Below, piece by piece: positions 60,276-64,000 of a stretch of 64,000 nt of DNA. The position numbers and the translations under genes are program-made. Position 1 is the first letter of the stretch. The number at the start of each line of letters is the position of its first letter. This stretch comes from Amoebophrya sp. A120. Its lineage: Eukaryota > Sar > Dinophyceae > Syndiniales > Amoebophryaceae. The notes below the pieces were generated by a model. That model had not been told where the DNA came from, ran no database searches, and saw only the letters and a program-made list of their open reading frames with translations. The stretch covers positions 1,062,627 to 1,126,626 of the forward strand of contig CAJINV010000007.1 of assembly GCA_905178155.1 (NCBI GenBank). Direction: 5' to 3'.

Positions 60276-62713
60276 TTAGTTCTTGTTCTTCGGGTGCTTC
60301 GGGCAGTTCGTCCGCCAGTGCAGCTCGCCGCACAGATCGCACTCGACGCAGCACGGGACGTTCGCGTCCTTGCACGCGGGAAACCCCCACTTCTCGTGCG
60401 TCTTCTGCCATCCCAAGCCCGCGAGGAAGCAATTCTTGCAGGCCTCCTTGTTGACAAAGAAGAAGTTGTGCGCCTCTTTCGCGTACTTCTTGCACAGGTC
60501 GGTCCACACGCGGTTCGCGGCGGCCCTGATCGATGAGAGTAACGAAGCTCGAAGATCCGATGAGAAAATGATGATTGGAAATGACAACGAATGATGCAAA
60601 AGCGCGCGGAGAAAAGGGTAGCAATGATTAGGAATAGAGTACTTATCTTTGCCGCAGGCTTTGATCTTGCCCGCCACGTACTCCATGTCCTTGTCATTGC
60701 TGGAACCGGCGCTGTTGTTGCTGTTGTTGTTGTTGTTTTTTCCATTGCCGCCATTGCCACGGCCACGGCTGTTACCCCGGTTACGATTGTTGCTGCGGTC
60801 CCGACCGCGACTGCGGGATCTGTTACGCCCATTACTCCGATTACGATTGTTTTTGTTCTTGTTGTTTCCGTTTTTGTTGAACGAGGACGATGAAGCCCCG
60901 TGGTTACTGCTGTTGTTCCCACCCGACGGCCCGATAATCACAGAGGGGTCTTTCTGGTTGTCGAGCATGGATTGGAGGGTGCGGGGATTACAGAGATTTG
61001 TGGTGGCGGCCATCGTAAATTTCGGTTGATAATGCATCGTCCACAGTGTGAGACGATGCTCTTCGATGTCGCAACGAAATTTGACCTGAATTTTGAAACA
61101 TCAGATGGCCCTGATTCATGTGTTGATTATGCATGAGAAATACTTATGAGACAGAATAAAACCAAAACTACCTCACGGTGGAACATACGCAGCGTGTGGT
61201 AAATTGTGAAGGTCACGTTGCCCGGGATCGTGCACAGCGAGTTCACGGATGCTGAGCTCTTCACCGATTTTGGGGCGCATTGGTTGTAGAAATCGATATT
61301 GAACTGCAACATGAAGAGAAAGTGTTCGCAGCAGACCCACGTGTCGCTGCCTTTCTTGTAAAACGCTCCTACTTTTTCCAAGTAAGTCTTCAGCACGAAC
61401 ACGTTGCCGTTTTTCCCGAATAGCAGGTTGCTCCACTTCCAGTGCCTGCGGAATAGATAAGCAGAAGTTGACGGAGATGATGAAGAATATGATGCCAGAA
61501 AATGATTCGAGAAAGGTGGTGAAAAGGAGAACAAACCAAAGGATACTCTCCTTGTTTCTGCTGCGCTTTCTTCACGGCTTTCTTCACCACCTCGGCGGAA
61601 GCAGACGTGTTGTTCGCGAGCGAAATACTGGCCATGATCTGAGTATCCGTCATCTTGGTCAACTGTTCTTCATCGAAATTGGGACGCTTGATGTTGGCGA
61701 TTCCGTCCAACTTGCGCTTGTCAGTCATCTCGCACCACATCGGGAACCATTCGTATTTCGCCACGATTTCTGATTTAAAGTGCGAAATTTTAAATTGATG
61801 ATGATCGTTTGATTAGTGCGTGTCATGTGGTGCACGTGATTAGGAACCGAACGGCATGACATCAGAATACCTCCAACGAGCGCCTTGTCGCCTGAGGCTT
61901 TCGCGAGTGCGGCCTCGCAGATTTTCACCGTCGTTCCCAGTTGCTCTGTTTCACAAGTGTTGCACACGTGAGCTTCACCGGCGCCATCGTCGAAAAACCC
62001 CCACCACTTCTTGCTGTGATGTCGTTTGGTAAATATTGAGGTGCGCATGCAAGTTTGACATCGTGGCATGAGTAACGACAAAAGGGACTAACTTACATGG
62101 CTGCCACCGGTTTGATTTTCACGCAGTCGGAACACATGGCGGCCGGGCAGTTCAAAGAGTGTTTGCACACGTGCTTCATCTCGGCGACCGGCTTTTTGCA
62201 GGCACAGAAAGTGCAAGAGTACTCTGCCATTGCAACCCACAACGTCGGGTCGATTCCACGAGTGATTGGGGGCGGGGCCTGAGCTGCTGCGCCAGGCTGC
62301 TGCACGGGCGGCTGCTGCTGTCCATTCGGACCGACGGGGGGCGGAGTACCAGACATTGGGTTGGAATACAGCTCGGCGCGATTAGCGAGAGTAATGCGAA
62401 TCAAGTTTAGAATCTCTTCGTCTGGCGCACGCTGGGTGATGAGATCTACAAATTGCTCACGCCGTAATAGGAACGTACGTAAATCGAAACCCCTCTCGGA
62501 AGAGGCCGGGATGACTACGTCCAGATAAATTTGGTTCAGCACTAGTTGGTGTGTCAGCTCGACTGTGCCTGGACCGTGAAACGCCAGCAAAAACTCGAAG
62601 ATAGGGTTTTTCTCAGGGGTGTGGTGCTCGAACTTATTAAACGACGCGGGGGTAATATGCTGATAGAAGTAGTCGCTAATAATGCTGCACGGGAAAGTCT
62701 TGCTGTCCGACAT
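60276..62713 (-). CDS. 649-aa cysteine/histidine-rich zinc-binding protein of a mobile element
   Basis: Not a family I recognise. Six exons: 62713-62097, 62013-61871, 61769-61547, 61445-61172, 61085-60643, 60525-60276. They sum to 1950 nt (650 codons with the stop). All five introns (83, 101, 101, 86 and 117 nt) are GT-AG and every junction is in frame, strong evidence for one gene. Exon 1 starts MSDSKTFPCSIISDYFYQHI, then a Pro/Gln linker and a metal-binding cluster (residues about 164-197: CTFCACKK, HVCKHSLNC, MCSDC) that runs on into KKWWGFFDDG and HVCNTCE. The middle has KWSNLLFGKNGNVFVLKTYL. Exon 5 is a Gly/Asn/Arg-rich, RNA-binding-like linker. The C-terminus ends CVECDLCGELHWRTNCP, a CX2CX3HX4C knuckle close to the retroviral type. 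The last intron has no stop and is 3n, so it could be retained. A Gag-like or nucleic-acid-binding role is inferred. Confidence 0.75.
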
Positions 62714-62966
62714 GATCGCTGATTCTGTGATTTTGATTAACCAGGTGCTTGATAGGTATGATGGAGCTGAACATGGTTGTATTTTGTCTGATCTCGAAAA
62801 AAATGCGGCACGTTGGCACGCGAAAGGGACAGTGCAACCCGCGGGTCACACAGACATCCCGAGAGGATGAAAATTTTTTTATTTATTTCTGTTCTCGTAC
62901 GGACAAAAACAAACGATTCCGCGGGTGAAGAAAACCGCTTCACCTCGGTAGAGCTGCAGGAATGCT
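62714..62966. other. Spacer between the two upstream genes of the cluster
   Basis: 253 bp with no ORF of note. I tried to join the flanking genes through GT-AG sites here but the phases do not match, so they are treated as separate. Confidence 0.5.
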
Positions 62967-64000
62967 TTACTCAATCTCTCCCTCGGGCTCCGAAGCTTCA
63001 ACATCCGACTCCGCCATGAAGTTTCGCAAGTTGTGGAAGCGTTGGTTGCCCGCAGCGAAGATGATGATGAACTCGGAGAATTTGTACTTCACCTCGTGTA
63101 CCCTCGCGAGAAGCACAGACACCATGTCGTACGTGCGGGCGTCCCCCTGGAGCTGTGCCACGGAGACTTGCGGAATCCCCATACGCGAGATCATGGTGTC
63201 CTTGCAGAGCTGCGAAGCAGCGAACGCGGCGAGGAACTCCGAAACACACTGCAAGTCGGGGACGGTTCGCACCGTCAGCTTGCGGATCACCAGTTCGCGG
63301 ATCATCCTACGCTCGTTCGTATCGGACGAACGATCGAAAAAATGGGACACGACGGCGGCCCACGCGGACTCGATGACTCGGAAGATCTTGTTCCTACCGG
63401 GCACCTGATCCACTGCGAGATTGTTGCGCTCCGCAACGTTGTATTCGAACGGATGGACCGAGATTAGATTAATAGTCTGGAAAGATCGGGCGATTTCCCG
63501 ACCCCGAATTGCTGCATCGCGCGTGACGCCTGGCAGGTTGAAAGTCGCGTCGGCGGCGTTCTGCACGCGTGTCACTGGCTGTGCTTCCACTTGCTGTTGT
63601 CCGCTGCTGAAGAAAACCTCGAAGGCTTTCCGGAAGTCGGCGATGCTGGGCATGTTAGCGTAGTGCTAAATCTAACAATTGCTTGTTCGAATTGATTTTG
63701 CTAGAGTACTTTTGGTACTCATGAGAGGACCAGTGAAAAACAATGGTCACAGATTTGTGAACAAGAACTACGACCGGTGGAATAAGTTTGTCAGCGTTTC
63801 TAGACCACAGGCTGACTGCCTCGTAGTCACAGATCTCCTTGTCAAACTTCGGGCGAATTTGTCCAATGTTGAAGGCGAAATAGAAAGCCTTGAAGTCTTG
63901 CCTCCACCGGTCTACTTTTCTCTGAGGCTGTAGCAGCGGTCGCGTGATGCGACGGATCTCGTGATGGATTAAAAGCAACGCTAGATCGCGTTGCGAGATA
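62967..64000 (-). CDS. Unknown protein, 5' end outside the window, at least two exons
   Basis: The 3' exon (from about 63644 down to 62967) encodes DFRKAFEVFFSSGQQQVEAQ, FQTINLISVHPFEYNVAERN, IESAWAAVVSHFFDRSSDTN and a tail ending ESDVEASEPEGEIE then stop. An ORF open to the window edge ends just above it (LALLLIHHEIRRITRPLLQP, RQDFKAFYFAFNIGQIRPKF, FHWSSHEYQKYS). A GT-AG intron from SSHE|GTACC to CCCAG|CATCGCC joins the two in frame as SSHD then IADFRKAFE, with a length near 75-85 nt like the introns of the neighbouring gene. An alternative is that the ATG at 63653 starts its own gene one base after the other's stop. Mixed helical globular composition; no family recognised. Confidence 0.6.

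Noticed and set aside
62714-62966. Intron joining the partial upstream gene to the zinc-binding protein gene
   Set aside because: The donor at the upstream stop leaves phase 2, while the available acceptors need phase 1. Treated as an intergenic spacer.
1-64000. CRISPR arrays, rRNA, tRNA and bacterial promoters
   Set aside because: The repeats are dispersed intron elements and hairpins rather than regular repeat-spacer arrays. I recognised no tRNA cloverleaf or rRNA. The genes are eukaryotic and spliced.
1-64000. Dinoflagellate spliced-leader relics at gene starts
   Set aside because: I looked for the conserved spliced-leader end near gene starts and saw no convincing match.
57696-64000. 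DIRS or Ngaro retrotransposon
   Set aside because: The recombinase and zinc-knuckle protein would fit, but no reverse transcriptase, RNase H or methyltransferase motif is visible between or beside them in the window. It remains possible if these lie beyond 64 kb.

Overview
This is a nuclear window from a protist, most likely a parasitic dinoflagellate close to Amoebophrya (Syndiniales). Two facts suggest it. Every gene I can support in the first 49 kb lies on the minus strand, and most of their introns are introners: short transposon-like units with terminal inverted repeats (TIRs), ends that read TAT...ATA rather than GT...AG, and 5-bp target-site duplications (TSDs). Non-canonical, repeat-derived introns of this kind are known from Amoebophrya. 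The assignment is an inference; no rRNA or spliced leader was found to confirm it.

Introner families, named here for convenience: A (inner GTCTGGGTCTGG, ends TATCAAATGC), B (TATGCATTGCAAAAGTATCG), C (GTGCACAACTCCCCCTCCCC), D (AAAACGTCCCCACC), E (AAAAAGTGTTA and relatives), F (GAAATCCTCAAAGTGGAAA), G (AAATTTCCCGTACATG), H (GTTACAA with CTCAG), I (TTCCCCCTCCCCAT) and J (one 120-bp unit). All carry internal TTTGTCATGC or GCATGACAAA-like boxes. Removing each unit plus one TSD copy restores the reading frame. This is best seen in conserved motifs of POLD4, calpain, sulfotransferase and TMBIM proteins.

Layout, all minus strand. 1.8-9.4 kb: a long coiled-coil protein. 11.1-14.1 kb: DNA polymerase delta subunit 4 with a very long disordered extension. 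15.8-19.9 kb: mitochondrial succinyl-CoA ligase beta subunit. 21.6-23.9 and 25.3-28.3 kb: two tandem TMBIM/LFG (Bax-inhibitor-1 superfamily) membrane proteins. 29.3-35.6 kb: a membrane-anchored sulfotransferase whose gene contains a 1.8-kb palindromic introner. 35.8/36.6-48.1 kb: a calpain-type cysteine protease with a large insert and a coiled-coil tail. 48.2-48.9 kb: a secreted protein of unknown function.

From about 49.85 kb to the end the character changes. Introners disappear and the sequence becomes GC-rich. There is a Lys/Ala/Pro-rich gag-like ORF interrupted by a 100-N scaffold gap. Next comes a 3.5-kb non-coding stretch packed with short perfect hairpins and 92-bp repeats. Last is a minus-strand cluster with ordinary GT-AG introns: a tyrosine recombinase, a 649-aa zinc-binding protein whose six exons close exactly in frame, and a gene that runs off the window. 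I read 57.7-64 kb as part of a multigene tyrosine-recombinase mobile element; no reverse transcriptase or DDE transposase was seen.

Gene extents are given as start to stop including introns. Exon limits come from reading the sequence and are not supported by transcripts.
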